Shown piece after piece: positions 1-11,744 of a stretch of DNA of 64,000 nucleotides. The stretch is from Hyperoodon ampullatus. Its lineage: Eukaryota > Chordata > Mammalia > Artiodactyla > Ziphiidae. Positions within the stretch are counted from its first letter, which is position 1. The number at the start of each line of letters is the position of its first letter. The DNA is taken from assembly GCA_949752795.1 (NCBI GenBank), contig CATKHW010000375.1:248001-312000 (forward strand), read 5' to 3'. The notes beneath the pieces were generated by a model, which was not told the origin of the DNA, searched no databases, and was given only the letters and a program-made list of their open reading frames with translations. The translations under genes were made by a program, and so were the position numbers.

Positions 1-272
1 TGAGGTGATACCTCACTGTAGTTTTGATTTGCATTTCTCTAATAATTAGTGATGTTGAGCAGCTTTTCATGTGTGTCTTGGCCATCTCTGTGTCTTCTTT
101 GAAGAAACGTCTCTGTAGATCTTCTGCCCATTTTTGTATTGGGTTGTTTGTTGTTTTAATATTAAGCTGCATGAGCTCTTTATATATATTGGAGATTAAA
201 CCTTTGTCCATTGATTCGTTTGCCAATATTTTCGCCCATTCTGAGGGATGCTTTTTGCCATTCCCGTTTTTT
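1..272 (-). mobile_element. L1 ORF2 fragment, younger type, array unit 1
   Basis: This is the far end of the L1 block, truncated by the window start. Read on the minus strand it encodes the C-terminal part of L1 ORF2p. The L1 stops at about 272 and is followed by a GAAA-rich tract (about 274-302). Confidence 0.85.
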
Positions 273-273
273 T

Positions 274-302
274 AACAAAAAGAGAAAGAAAGAAAAAGAA
301 GC
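274..302 (+). repeat. GAAA-rich tract at L1 edge (one per array 1 unit)
   Basis: Short AAAGAAAGAAAGAAAAAG tract directly after the truncated 5' edge of the younger L1. Sister copies lie at about 3004, 5730, 8464, 11193, 13923 and 16652. Confidence 0.8.
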
Positions 303-492
303 AGAACACTAATGTGTGTAAAATATGCCTTTTGAAACTGTCGTTTTGAAATATGGACGTCCTTTGAATTTTTTGGTCGATATATGAACCCAGGATTTGT
401 TTTCAGGACAGGTGTCATTTACAGGCCTGCAATGATTTTGAATATCAACTGACCATTAGCGCTGGGATTAAAGCTGCTGTTGTGTGAAACGG

Positions 493-508
493 CCACAAGG
501 TGGCAGCA
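493..508 (+). promoter_or_regulatory. CTCF-like motif, unit 1
   Basis: CCACAAGGTGGCAGCA matches the vertebrate CTCF core consensus CCASYAGRKGGCRSYV at 15 of 16 positions; only the fifth base differs. CTCF is the zinc-finger insulator and loop-anchor protein. The motif has no CpG. Binding is inferred. Confidence 0.6.
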
Positions 509-829
509 GTTCTCCCTTACCAAATCTGGTTACTGGGGCAACAGAGCGTCAATGGTAGTCGTGCTCTAGATTGTAATTTAGAATGGAATGTGCCAGGAGA
601 AAGCCCCTAAAGTTTGTCTCACTACTTCTTGTTCGTGTTTTTAATTTAATATTTTTATTTTTTATTACAGCAAATTTGAATCCAATGTTTGGCTATTTGT
701 AGGTGTGGAAGATGTGGTTCTTTTACACATATACATATGTCAGTTCTTCCTGGGACCCTTTTCCCATGTACCTTATGACAGAATGTTAAGTAGTCTTCTC
801 TGGGTATTCTGTATGTCTTCGGTGATTAT

Positions 830-1090
830 ATATGTCACCTGTGTTTGTATATGTCTGTTAACCCCACTATCATAATGAAACCAATCCTCACACCTTTCCA
901 TTGGTGAACCATAAGTTTGTTGAATGAATCTGTGATTGCCCTTCTCCGTGGAAATATCTGCCCTGGTATCCATTTTTCGGTCACACCTATAAGAGATATG
1001 ATATGATATGTGTCTTTCACTTTCTGACTTACTACAAGTCACGTGATTACCTCTAGACACACCTAGGTGCTGCAAATGGCATTGTGTCCT
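830..1090 (-). mobile_element. Old L1 3' fragment, array unit 1
   Basis: The plus strand reads as a decayed L1 3' end in reverse: ACCATAAGTTTGTT, then AGATATGATATGATATGTGT, CTTTCTGACTTACT and GGTGCTGCAAATGGCATT in the expected order. It is much more diverged than the other L1 block in the unit, so it was inserted earlier or from an older subfamily. Confidence 0.75.
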
Positions 1091-1105
1091 TTTATTCCTT
1101 GGCTT

Positions 1106-1726
1106 CTATTCTGCCTTAGCGAGGTCCATTTTCAACAATGTGATTCCTTGAGGGCTGAGGATTAGCTGACCTGGGTAGCCTGACCCTGCCGGCCGGCCCT
1201 CCCCAGTTGTGCCTGGGTTGAGACCAATATAAACACCACTGCAGGCAGCAATAGCCCCTGAAGCTCTTCCTGATGCCATATTCTCTGCGCAGTAAGCAGT
1301 CTCGGGGCTGTGCTGGTGGGAGGGAGTGAGGGGTCACGGCTTTGTTGGTGGCCTGGTGTGAGTGGGTCTCTGCTGGACTTTCTGCAGGAGTTGCCAGGCT
1401 TCCACCTGTAAAGAAGAGGATGTGTCACCCATACCTTCCGCTGGAATTTCTCTGTGGACAGAGGTGAGGAAGGAAAAAAGCAGTGGGGGCCGGGACAGGA
1501 AGGGTATCTCAGGCAGGGCAATGGAAAGCTTCCAGAAGAGCGCCCAGGTCCAGGACCATCCTGGCTGGCCTGCAGGCACCAAGTTGGCCTGCGTGCTGTC
1601 GCTGGTGTGGCTCCACGCCCCTTCCTCTAGGCTTTCAAGCCCTTGTACATATTCAGGTGTTTTACCTGGGAAGGGTGGGAAAAGTTCAACAGCAGCTGGC
1701 CTGGGGCTCAGCTCACGGTTACTCAC
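1106..1726 (-). pseudogene. Broken copy of the 206-codon frame, unit 1
   Basis: Open for about 130 codons from the GTG at 1726, then stopped by TGA at 1334 where other copies have a Trp codon (KPWPL). Confidence 0.28.
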
Positions 1727-2040
1727 AGATGCCTCGGCATGGCCCCCCGCTTTGCAATGAGGACGCTCCTTGCGTAGGAGTGGGCTGGTGGCTGTATGGG
1801 AGATGATTCCCCACCTCTGACCAATTTCAGAATTGTTTACCGCTGGAACAAGTGCCCTGATAGGGTTTTCCTCTGTCTAACTCGTGGGTTCAGGTTTTTT
1901 TTTTCTTTTTTGGTTCAAGTTAGATTTTATTCCTCTTTTATGTATTTATAGATATAAGCATGGAAATAATTCATTCATATAAATACATCTGTGTGAAGGG
2001 AAGAACATTTTTTCTCTTTTATTTTTAAATTTTATTTTTT

Positions 2041-3002
2041 AAAATTTTGAAATTTAATTTTATTTATTTTTTATACAGCAGGTTATTATTAGTTATGTAT
2101 TTTATGCATATACATGTATACAGGTCAATCCCAGTCTCCCAACTCATCCCAACACCACCTCCCCATGGCTTCCCACACTTGGTGTCCATACGTGTTTTCT
2201 CTATATCTGTGTCTCTCTTTCTTCCCTGCAAACCAGTTCATCTGTACCATTTTTCTAGGTTTCACCTATATGCATTAATATACAATATTTATTTGTCTCT
2301 TACTGACTTACTTCATTCTGTATGACAGTCTCTAGATCCATCAACGTCTCTACAAATGACCCAGTTTCATTCCTTCTTATGGCTGAGTAATATTCCATTT
2401 TATATATGTACCACATCTTTATCCATTCGTCTGTCTGTGGGTATTTAGGTTGCTTCCATTACCTGGCTATCGTAAATAGTGCTGAAATGAGCATTGTGGT
2501 GAATGTGCCTTTTTGATTTATGGTTTTCTCAGGGTATATGCCCAGAAGTGGGATTGCTGGATCATATGGTCATTCTATTTCTAGTTTTTTTAAGGAAACT
2601 CCATACTCTTCTCAATCGTGACTGTATCAATTTACATTTCCACCACTAGTGGAAGAGGGATCCTTTTGTCCACACCCTCTACAGAATTCGTTGTTTGTAG
2701 ATTTTCTGATGATGCCGATTCTAACAGGTGTGAGGTGATACCTCATTGTAGTTTTGATTTGCATTTCTCTAATAATTAGTGATGTTGAGCAGCTTTTCAT
2801 GTGCGTCTTGGCCATCTCTGTGTCTTCTTTGAAGAAACGTCTCTTTAGATCTTCTGCCCATTTTTGTATTGGGTTGTTTGTTGTTTTAATATTAAGCTGC
2901 ATGAGCTCTTTATATATATTGGAGATTAAACCTTTGTCCACTGATTCGTTTGCAAATATTTTCGCCCATTCTGAGGGATGCTTTTTGCCATTCCCGTTTT
3001 TT
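2041..3002 (-). mobile_element. L1 3' end (ORF2 C-terminus plus 3' UTR), array unit 2
   Basis: A 5'-truncated LINE-1 lies on the minus strand. Residues typical of the ORF2p C-terminal region are readable on the minus strand ([17 protein letters not shown], followed by [10 protein letters not shown] and a GCG element near 2690). The lower-coordinate end runs into A-rich 3' UTR and tail sequence, seen as T-rich on the plus strand. ORF2 normally encodes endonuclease and reverse transcriptase, but neither domain is present, so the fragment cannot move. The younger look (a long stretch still reads well) contrasts with the old L1 piece in the same unit. Confidence 0.88.
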
Positions 3003-3222
3003 TAAGAAAAAAAGAAAGAAAGAAAAAGAAGCAGAACACTAATGTGTGTAAAATATGCCTTTTGAAACTGTCGTTTTGAAATATGGACGTCTTTTGAATT
3101 TTTTGGTCGATATATGAACCCAGGATTTGTTTTCAGGGCAGGGGTCATTTACAGGCCTGCAATGATTTTGAATATCAACTGACCCTTAGCGCTGGGATTA
3201 AAGCTGCTGTTGTGTGAAACGG

Positions 3223-3238
3223 CCACAAGGTGGCAGCA
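3223..3238 (+). promoter_or_regulatory. CTCF-like motif, unit 2
   Basis: Identical to unit 1, 2730 bp downstream and in the same orientation. Confidence 0.6.
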
Positions 3239-3557
3239 GTTCTCCCTTACCAAATCTGGTTACTGGGGCAACAGAGCGTCAATGGAAGTCGTGTTCTAGA
3301 TTGGAATTTAGAATGGAATGTGCCAGGAGAAAGCCCCTCAAGTTTGTCTCACTACATCTTGTTCGTGTTTTTAATTTATTTTTTTATTTTTTATTACAGC
3401 AAATTTGATTACAATGTTTGGCTTGTTGTAGGTGTGGAAGATGTGGTTCTTTTACACATATACATATGTATGTACTTCCTGGGATCCTTTTCCCATGTAC
3501 CTTATGACAGAATGTTGAGTGGTCTTCTCTTGGTATTCTGTAGGTCTTTGGTGATTA

Positions 3558-3820
3558 TATATGTCACCTGTGTTTGTATATGTCTGTTAACCCCAATATC
3601 ATAATGAAACCAATCCTCACACCTTTCCATTGGTGAACCATAAGTTTGTTGAATGAATCTGTGATTGCCCTTCTCCGTGGAAATATCTGCCCTGGTATCC
3701 ATTTTTCGGTCAAACCTATAAGAGATATGATATGATATGTGTCTTTCACTTTCTGACTTACTACAAGTCACGTGATTACCTCTAGACACACCTATGGTGC
3801 TGCAAATGGCATTGTGTCCT
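3558..3820 (-). mobile_element. Old L1 3' fragment, array unit 2
   Basis: Second copy of the decayed L1 3' piece; ends at the GCAAATGGCATTGTGTCC landmark. Confidence 0.73.
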
Positions 3821-3835
3821 TTTATTCCTTGGCTT

Positions 3836-4453
3836 CTATTCTGCCTTAGCGAGGTCCATTTTCAACAATGTGGTTCCCTGAGGGCTGCGGATTAGCTGAC
3901 CTGGGTAGCCTGACCCTGCCGGCCGGCCCTCCCCAGTTGTGCCTGGGTTGAGGTCAATATAAACAGCGCTGCAGGCAGCAATATCCCCTGAAGCTGTGCC
4001 TGACTCCATATTCTCTGCCCCGTCAGCAGTCTCGGGGCTGTGCTGGTGGGAGGCAGTGAGGGGCCACGGCTTTGTGGGTGGCCCTGTGTGAGTGGGTCTC
4101 TGCTGGACTTTCTGCAGGAGTTGCCAGGCTGCCACCTGTAAAGAAGAGGATGTGGCACCCATAACTTCCGCTGGAATTTCTCTCCGGACAGAGGTGAAAT
4201 GAAAAAATCAGTGGGGCCGGGAGAGGAGGGGTATCTCAGGCAGGGCAATGGAAAGCTTCCAGAAGAGCTCCCAGGGCCAGGACCATCCTGGCTGGCCTGC
4301 AGGCACCAAGTTGGCCTGCGTGCTGTCGCTGGTGTGGCTCCACGCCCCTTCCTCTAGGCTTTCAAGCCCTTGTACATATTCAGGTGTTTTACCTGGGAAG
4401 GGTGGGAAAAGTTCAAAGGCATCTGGCCTGTGGCTCATGTCACGGTTACTCAC
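3836..4453 (-). pseudogene. Broken copy of the 206-codon frame, unit 2
   Basis: Frameshifted by a deletion near 4195-4215; the downstream half returns to the original frame and runs to LAKAE. The upstream half extends further 5' than in other copies, to about 4645, without an ATG start. Confidence 0.28.
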
Positions 4454-4767
4454 AGATGCCTCGGAATGGCCCCCACCATTGCAATGAGGACGTTCTTTGC
4501 ATAGGAGTGGGCTGCTGGCTGTATGGGAGATGATTCCCCACCTCTGACCAATTTCAGAATTGTTTACCGCTGGAGCAAGTGCCCTGATAGTGTTTTCCTC
4601 TGTATAACTGGTGGGTTCAGGTTTTTTTTTTCTTTTTTGGTTCAAGTTAGATTTTATTCCTCTTTTATGTATTTATAGATATAAGCATGGAAATAATTCA
4701 TTCATATAAATACATCTGTGTGAAGGGAAGAACTTTTTTCTGTTTTATTTTTAAGTTTTATTTTTTA

Positions 4768-5729
4768 AAATTTTGAAATTTAATTTTATTTATTTTTTTA
4801 TACAGCAGGTTATTATTAGTTATGTATTTTATGCATATACATGTATACAGGTCAATCCCAATCTCCCAACTCATCCCACCACCACCAACCCATGGCTTCC
4901 CACACTTGGTGTCCATACGTGTGTTCTCTACCTCTGTGTCTCTATTTCTTCCCTGCAAAGCAGTTCATCTGTACCATTTTTCTAGGTTCCACATATATGC
5001 ATTAATATACAATATTTGTTTGTCTCTTTCTGACTTACTTCATTCTGTATGACAGTCTCTAGATCCATCGACGTCTATATAAATGACCCACTTTCATTCC
5101 TTCTTGTGGCTGAGTAATATTCCATTTTATATATGTACCACATCTTTATCCATTCGTCTGTCTGTGGGTATTTAGGTTGCTTCCATTACCTGGCTATCGT
5201 AAATAGTGCTGAAATGAGCATTGTGGTGAATGTGCCTTTTTGATTTATGGTTTTCTCTGGGTATATGCCCAGAAGTGGGATTGCTGGATCATATGGTCAT
5301 TCTATTTCTAGTTTTTTTAAGGAAACTCCATACTCTTCTCCATCGTGACTGTATCAATTTACATTTCCACCACTAGTGGAAGAGGGATCCTTTTGTCCAC
5401 ACCCTCCCCAGAATTCATTGTTTGTAGATTTTCTGATGATGCCGATTCTAACAGGTGTGAGGTGATACCTCATTGTAGTTTTGATTTGCATTTCTCTAAT
5501 AATTAGTGATGTTGAGCAGCTTTTCATGTGCGTCTTGGCCGTCTCTGTGTCTTCTTTGAAGTAACGTCTCTTTAGATCTTCTGCCCATTTTTGTATTGGG
5601 TTGTTTGTTTTTTTAATATTAAGCTGCATGAGCTCTTTATATATATTGGAGATTAATCCTTTGTCCATTGATTCGTTTGCAAATATTTTCGCCCATTCTG
5701 AAGGATGCTTTTTGCCATTCCGTTTTTTT
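4768..5729 (-). mobile_element. L1 3' end, array unit 3
   Basis: Same block as in unit 2. Here the minus-strand ORF2 frame reads furthest, about 126 codons (5354-5734), because one base was lost in the C-run at its start and no early stop occurs. Confidence 0.87.
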
Positions 5730-5948
5730 AACAAAAAAAGAAAGAAAGAAAAAGAAGCAGAACACTAATGTGTGTAAAATATGCCTTTTGAAACTGTCGT
5801 TTTGAAATATGGACGTCCTTTGAATTTTTTGGTCGATATATGAACCCAGGATTTGTTTTCAGGGCAGGTGTCATTTACAAGCCTGCAATGATTTTGAATA
5901 TCAACTGACCATTAGCGCTGGGATTAAAGCTGCTGTTGTGTGAAACGG

Positions 5949-5964
5949 CCACAAGGTGGCAGCA
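5949..5964 (+). promoter_or_regulatory. CTCF-like motif, unit 3
   Basis: Identical to unit 1. Confidence 0.6.
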
Positions 5965-6284
5965 GTTCTCCCTTACCAAATCTGGTTACTGGGGCAACAG
6001 AACCTCAATGGAAGTCGTGTTCTAGATTGGAATTTAGAATGGAATGTGCCAGGAGAAAGCCCCTCAAGTTTGTCTCACTACTTCTTGTTCGTGTTTTTAA
6101 TTTAATTTTTTTATTTTTTATTACAGCAAATTTGATTACAATGTTTGGCTTGTTGTAGGTGTGGAAGATGTGGTTCTTTTACACATATACATATGTCAGT
6201 TCTTCCTGGGATCCTTTTCCCATGTACCTTATGACAGAATGTTGAGTATTCTTCTCTTGGTATTCTGTAGGTCTTTGGTGATTA

Positions 6285-6546
6285 TATATGTCACCTGTGT
6301 TTGTATATGTCTGTTAACCCCAATATCATAATGAAACCAATCCTCACACCTTTCCATCGGTGAACCATAAGTTTGTTTAATGAATCTGTGATTGCCCTTC
6401 TGCGTGGAAATATCTGCCCTGGTATCCATTTTTCGGTCACACCTATAAGAGATATGATATGATATGTGTCTTTCACTTTCTGACTTACTACAAGTCACGT
6501 GATTACCTCTAGACACACCTACGGTGCTGCAAATGGCATTGTGTCC
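6285..6546 (-). mobile_element. Old L1 3' fragment, array unit 3
   Basis: Third copy of the decayed L1 3' piece. Confidence 0.73.
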
Positions 6547-6562
6547 TTTTATTCCTTGGCTT

Positions 6563-7184
6563 CTATTCTGCCTTAGCGAGGTCCATTTTCAACAATGTGA
6601 TTCCCTGAGGGCTGAGGATTAGCTGACCTGGGTAGCCTGACCCTGCCGGCCTGCCCTCCCCAGGTGTGCCTGGGTTGAGGTCAATATAAACAGCGCTGCA
6701 GGCAGCAATATCCCCTGAAGCTGTGCCTGACTCCATATTCTCTGCCCCCGTCAGCAGTCTCAGGGCTGTGCTGGTGGGAGGGAGTGAGGGGCCATGGCTT
6801 TGTGGGTGGCGCGGTGTGAGTGGGTCTCTGCTCGACTTTCTGCAGGAGTTGCCAGGCTGCCACCTCTAAAGAAGAGGATGTGTCACCCATACCTTCCGCT
6901 GGAATTTCTCACCGGACAGAGGTGAGGAAGGAAAAAAGCAGTGGGGGCCGGGACAGGAGGGGTATCTCAGACAGGGCAATGGAAAGCTTCCAGAAGAGCT
7001 CCCAGGGAAAGGACCTTCCTGGCTGGCCTGCAGGCACCAAGTTGGCCTGCGTGCTGTCGCTGGTGTGGCTCCACGGCCCTTCCTCTAGGCTTTCAAGCCC
7101 TTGTACATATTCAGGTGTTTTACCTGGGAAGGGTGGGAAAAGTTCAACAGCAGCTGGCCTGGGGCTCAGCTCATGGTTACTCAC
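6563..7184 (-). pseudogene. Broken copy of the 206-codon frame, unit 3
   Basis: Stopped at 6909 by a substitution after FLTSVR, and frameshifted by an extra C near 6750. Confidence 0.28.
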
Positions 7185-7499
7185 AGATGCCTCTGCATGG
7201 CCCCCAGCTTTGCAATGAGGACGCTCCTTGCGTAGGAGTGGGCTGCTGGCTCTATGGGAGATGATTCCCCACCTCTGACCAATTTCAGAATTGTTTACCG
7301 CTGGTGCAAGTGCCCTGATAGTGTTTTCCTCTGTCTAACTGGTGGGTTCAGGTTTTTTTTTTTTCTTTTTTGGTTCAAGTTAGATTTTATTCCTCTTTTA
7401 TGTATTTATAGATATAAGCATGGAAATAATTCATTCATATAAATACATCTTTGTGAAGGGAAGAACATTTTTCTGTTTTATTTTTAAATTTTATTTTTT

Positions 7500-8462
7500 A
7501 AAATTTTGAAATTTAATTTTATTTATTTTTTTATACAGCAGGTTATTATTAGTTATGTATTTTACGCATATACATGTATACAGGTCAATCCCAATCTCCC
7601 AACTCATCCCACCACCACCACCCCATGGCTTCTCACACTTGGTGTCCATACGTGTGTTCTCTACCGCTGTGTCTCTATTTCTTCCCTGCAAACCAGTTCA
7701 TCTGTACCATTTTTCTAGATTCCACATATATGCATTAATATACAATATTTGTTTTTCTCTTTCTGACTTACTTCATTCGTTATGACAGTCTCTAGATCCA
7801 TTGACGTCTCTACAAATGACCCAGTTTCATTCCTTCTTATGGCTGAGTAATATTCCATTTTATATATGTACCACATCTTTATCCATTCGTCCGTCTGTGG
7901 GTATTTAGGTTGCTTCCATTACCTAGCTATTGTAAATAGTGCTGAAGTGAGCATTGTAGTGAATGTGCCTTTTTGATTTATGGTTTTCTCTGGGTTTAGG
8001 CCCAGAAGTGGGATTGCTGGATCATATGGTAATTCTATTTCTAGTTTTTTTAAGGAAACTCCATACTGTTCTCCACCGTGACTGTATCAATTTACATTTC
8101 CACCACTAGTGGAAGAGGGATCCTGTTGTCCACACCCTCGCCAGATTTCGTTGTTTGTAGATTTTCTGATGATGCCGATTCTAACAGGTGTGAGGTGATA
8201 CCTCATTGTAGTTTTGATTTGCATTTCTCTAATAATTAGTGATGTTGAGCAGCTTTTCATGTGCGTCTTGGCCATCTCTGTGTCTTCTTTGAAGAAACGT
8301 CTCTTTAGATCTTCTGCCCATTTTTGTATTGGGTTGTTTGTTTTTTTAATATTAAGCTGCATGTGCTCTTTATATATATTGGAGATTAAACCTTTGTCCA
8401 CTGATTCGTTTGCAAATATTTTCGCCCATTCTGAGGGATGCTTTTTGCCATTCCCGTTTTTT
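7500..8462 (-). mobile_element. L1 3' end, array unit 4
   Basis: Same block. The minus-strand frame at 8087-8401 retains the [17 protein letters not shown] signature. Confidence 0.87.
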
Positions 8463-8682
8463 TAACAAAAAAAGAAAGAAAGAAAAAGAAGCAGAACACT
8501 AATGTGTGTAAAATATGCCTTTTGAAACTGTCGTTTTGAAATATGGACGTCCTTTGAATTTTTTGGTCGATATATGAACCCAGGATTTGTTTTCAGGGCA
8601 GGTGTCATTTACAGGCCTGCAATGATTTTGAATATCAACTGACCATTAGCGCTGGGATTAAAGCTGCTGTTGTGTGAAACGG

Positions 8683-8698
8683 CCACAATGTGGCAGCA
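8683..8698 (+). promoter_or_regulatory. Weakened CTCF-like motif, unit 4
   Basis: Reads CCACAATGTGGCAGCA: a core G has become T, which should weaken binding. Confidence 0.4.
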
Positions 8699-9016
8699 GT
8701 TCTCCCTTACCAAATCTGGTTACTGGGGCAACAGAGCCTCAATGGAAGTCGTGTTCTAGATTGGAATTTAGAATGGAATGTGCCAGGAGAAAGCCCCTCA
8801 AGTTTGTCTCACTATTTCTTGTTCGTGTTTTTAATTTAATTTTTTATTTTTTATTACAGCAAATTTGATTACAATGTTTGGCTTGATGTAGGTGTGGAAG
8901 ATGTGGTTCTTTTACACATATACATATGTCTGTTCTTCCTGGAATCCTTTTCCCATGTACCTTATGACAGAATGCTGAGTAGTCTTCTCTTGGTATTCTG
9001 TAGGACTTTGGTGATT

Positions 9017-9281
9017 ATATATGTCACCTGTGTTTGTATATGTCTGTTAACCCCAATATCATAATGAAACCAAACCTCACACCTTTCCATTGGTGAACCA
9101 TAAGTTTGTTGAATGAATCTGTGATTGCCCTTCTGCGTGGAAATATCTGACCTGGTATCCATTTTTAGGTAACACCTATAAGTGATATGATACCATATGT
9201 GTCTTTCACTTTCTGACTTACTACAAGTCACGTGATTACCTCTAGACTCATCTAAGGTGCTGCAAATGGCATTGTGTCCTT
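9017..9281 (-). mobile_element. Old L1 3' fragment, array unit 4
   Basis: Fourth copy; shares AGTGATATGATA and the ACTCATCTA variant with unit 5. Confidence 0.73.
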
Positions 9282-9295
9282 TTTTTCCTTGGCTT

Positions 9296-9916
9296 CTATT
9301 CTGCCTTAGCGAGGTCCATTTTCAACAATGTGATTCCCTGAGGGCTGAGGATTAGCTGACCTGGGTAGCCTGACCCTGCCGGCCCGCCCTCCCGAAGTAT
9401 GCCTGGGTAGAGGTCAATATGAACAGCGCTCCAGGCAGCAATAGCCCCTGAAGCTGTGCTTGACTCCATATTCTCTGCACCGTCAGCAGTCTCGGGGCTG
9501 TGCTGGTGGGAGGGAATGAGGGGCCATGGCTTTGTGGGTGGCCCGGTGTGAGTGGGTCTCTGCTGGACTTTCTGCAGGAGTTGCCAGGCTGCCACCTGTA
9601 AAGAAGAGGATGTGTCACCCATAACTTCCGCTGGAATTTCTCTCCAGACAGAGGTGAGGAAGGAAATAAGCAGTGGGGTCCTGGACAGGAGGGGTATCTC
9701 AGGCAGGGCAATGGAAAGCTTCCAGAAGAGCGCCCGGGGCCAGGACCACCCTGGCTGGCCTGCAGGCACCAAGTTGGCCTGCGTGCTGTCGCTGATGTGG
9801 CTCCACGGCCCTTCCTCTAGGCTTTCAAGCCCTTGTACATATTCAGGTGTTTTACCTGGGAAGGGTGGGAACAGTTCAGCAGCAGCTGGCCTGGGGCTCA
9901 GCTCACATTTACTCAC
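9296..9916 (-). pseudogene. Unrecognised 206-codon frame in GC-rich block, unit 4 (only open copy)
   Basis: A minus-strand frame of 206 codons ends in LLKMDLAKAE and a TAG. It is proline- and serine-rich, with no domain, signal peptide or membrane segment that I recognise. Its first codon is GTG, not ATG, and the first internal Met is about 115 codons in (EVMGDTSSS), so translation as written is doubtful. The six other copies of the frame are each broken by a different change, which suggests the ancestral unit was open and the frame is not now maintained. GC-rich DNA is also naturally poor in stops, and other frames here are open for over 100 codons. It could be a relic of a gene or LTR captured in the unit, or chance. 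I do not assign a function. Confidence 0.3.
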
Positions 9917-10228
9917 AGATGCCTCGTCACGGTCCCCCAGCTATGCAATGAGGACGCTCCTTACGTGGGGGGTGGGCTGCTGGCTGTATGGGAGATGATT
10001 CCCCACCTCTGACCAATTTCAGAATTGTTTACCGATGGAGCAAGTGCCCTGATTGTGTTTTCCTCTGTCTAACTCGTGGGTTCAGGTTTTTTTTTTTCTT
10101 TTTTGGTTCAAGTTAGATTTTATTCCTCTTTTATGTATTTATAGATATAAGCATGGAAATAATTCATTCATATAAATACATCTGTGTGAAGGGAAGAACT
10201 TTATTCTGTTTTATATTTAATTTTTTTT

Positions 10229-11191
10229 AAAATTTTGAACTTTAATTTTATTTATTTTTTTATACAGGAGGTTCTTATTAGTTATGTATTTAATGCATAT
10301 ACATGTATACAGGTCAATCCCAATCTCCAAACTCATCCCACCACCACCACCCCATGGCTTCCCACACTTGGTGTCCATACGTGTGTTCTCTACCTCTGTG
10401 TCTCTATTTCTTCCCTGCAAACCAGTTCATCTGTACCATTTTTCTAGGTTCCACATATATGCATTAATATACAATATTTGTTTGTCTCTTTCTGACTTAC
10501 TTCATTCTGTATGACAGTCTCTAGATCCATCGACGTCTCTACAAATGACCCAGTTTCATTCCTTCTTATGGCTGAGTAATATTCCATTTTATATATGTAC
10601 CAAATCTTTATCCATTCGTCTGTCTGTGGGTATTTAGGTTGCTTCCATTACCTGGCTATCGTAAATAGTGCTGAAATGAGCATTGTGGTGAATGTGCCTT
10701 TTTGATTTATGGTTTTCTCTGGGTATATGCCCAGAAGTGGGATTGCTGGATCATATTGTAATTCTATTTCTAGTTTTTTTAAGGAAACTCCATACTGTTC
10801 TCCATAGTGACTGTATCAATTTACATTCCCACCAATAGTGGAAGAGGCATCCTTTTGTCCACACCCTCCCCAGAATTTGTTGTTTGTAGATTTTCTGATG
10901 ATGCCGATTCTAACAGGTGTGAGGTGATACCTCATTGTAGTTTTGATTTGCATTTCTCTAATAATTAGTGACGTTGTGCAACTTTTCATGTGCGTCTTGG
11001 CTATCTCTGTGTCTCCTTTGAAGAAACGTCTCTTTAGATCTTCTGCCCATTATCGTATTGGGTTGTTTGTTTTTTTAATATTAAGCTGCATGAGCTCTTT
11101 ATATATATTGGAGATTAAACCTTTGTCCATTGATTCGTTTGCAAATATTTTCGCCCATTCTGAGGGATGCCTTTTTCCATTCCCGTTTTTT
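10229..11191 (-). mobile_element. L1 3' end, array unit 5
   Basis: Same block with more substitutions (for example GACGTTGTGCAACTTTTC near 10971). No long ORF2 frame survives on the minus strand. Confidence 0.86.
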
Positions 11192-11411
11192 TAACAAAAA
11201 AAGAAAGAAAGAAAAAGAAGCAGAACACTAATGTGCATAAAATATGCCTTTTGAAACTGTCGTTTTGAAATATGGACGTCCTTTGAATTTTTTGGTCGAT
11301 CTATGACCCCATGATTTGTTTTCAGGGCAGGTGTCATTTACAGGCCTGCAATGATTTTGAATATCAATTGACAATTAGCGCTGGGATTAAAGCTGCTGTT
11401 GTGTGAAACGG

Positions 11412-11427
11412 CCTCAAGGTGGCAGCA
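11412..11427 (+). promoter_or_regulatory. CTCF-like motif, unit 5
   Basis: Reads CCTCAAGGTGGCAGCA; one change outside the AGGTGGCAG core. Confidence 0.52.
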
Positions 11428-11744
11428 GTTCTCCCTTACCATATCTGGTTACTAGGGCGACAGAGCCTCAATGGAAGTGGTGTTCTAGATTGGAATTTAG
11501 AACGGAATGTGCCAGGAGAAAGCCCCTCACGTTTGTCCCAGTACTTCTTGTTCGTGTTTTTAAATTAATTTTTTATTTTTTATTACAGCAATTTTGATTA
11601 CAATGTTTTGCATGTTGTAGGTGTGGAAGATGTGGTTCTTTTACACATATACATATGTCTGTTCTTCCTGGGATCCTTTTCCCTTGTACCTTATGACAGA
11701 ATGTTGAGTAGTCTTCTCGGTATTCTGTAGGTCTTTGGTGATTA

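Larger units (their letters stand above)
1..1737 (+). repeat. Array 1 unit 1 (partial, left edge cut)
   Basis: The window opens inside the younger L1 block, so about the first 1 kb of the unit is missing. It carries an intact CTCF-like motif. Its minus-strand GC-rich frame is cut by a stop (a Trp codon changed to TGA near 1334). Confidence 0.9.
1738..4464 (+). repeat. Array 1 unit 2
   Basis: Complete 2727-bp copy. The GC-rich block carries a small deletion around 4195-4215 that shifts the minus-strand frame. The CTCF-like motif is intact. Confidence 0.92.
4465..7195 (+). repeat. Array 1 unit 3
   Basis: Complete 2731-bp copy. An extra C near 6750 and a stop near 6910 break the minus-strand frame. 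The CTCF-like motif is intact. Confidence 0.92.
7196..9927 (+). repeat. Array 1 unit 4
   Basis: Complete 2732-bp copy and the only one whose minus-strand GC-rich frame is uninterrupted (9296-9916). Its CTCF-like motif has lost a core G. Units 4 and 5 share private variants (CACATTTACTC near the right end, AGTGATATGATA in the old L1), so they are closely related. Confidence 0.92.

Noticed and set aside
773..1075. 100-codon minus-strand frame over the old L1 3' fragment in array 1
   Set aside because: It reads L1 3' UTR sequence, which is non-coding, and includes simple repeats (ISYHISYR from ATATGATATGAT).
1162..1521. Second minus-strand frame of 119 codons in the GC-rich block (MPCLRYPSCPG start)
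   Set aside because: It overlaps the 206-codon frame in another phase and is explained by the low stop density of GC-rich sequence.
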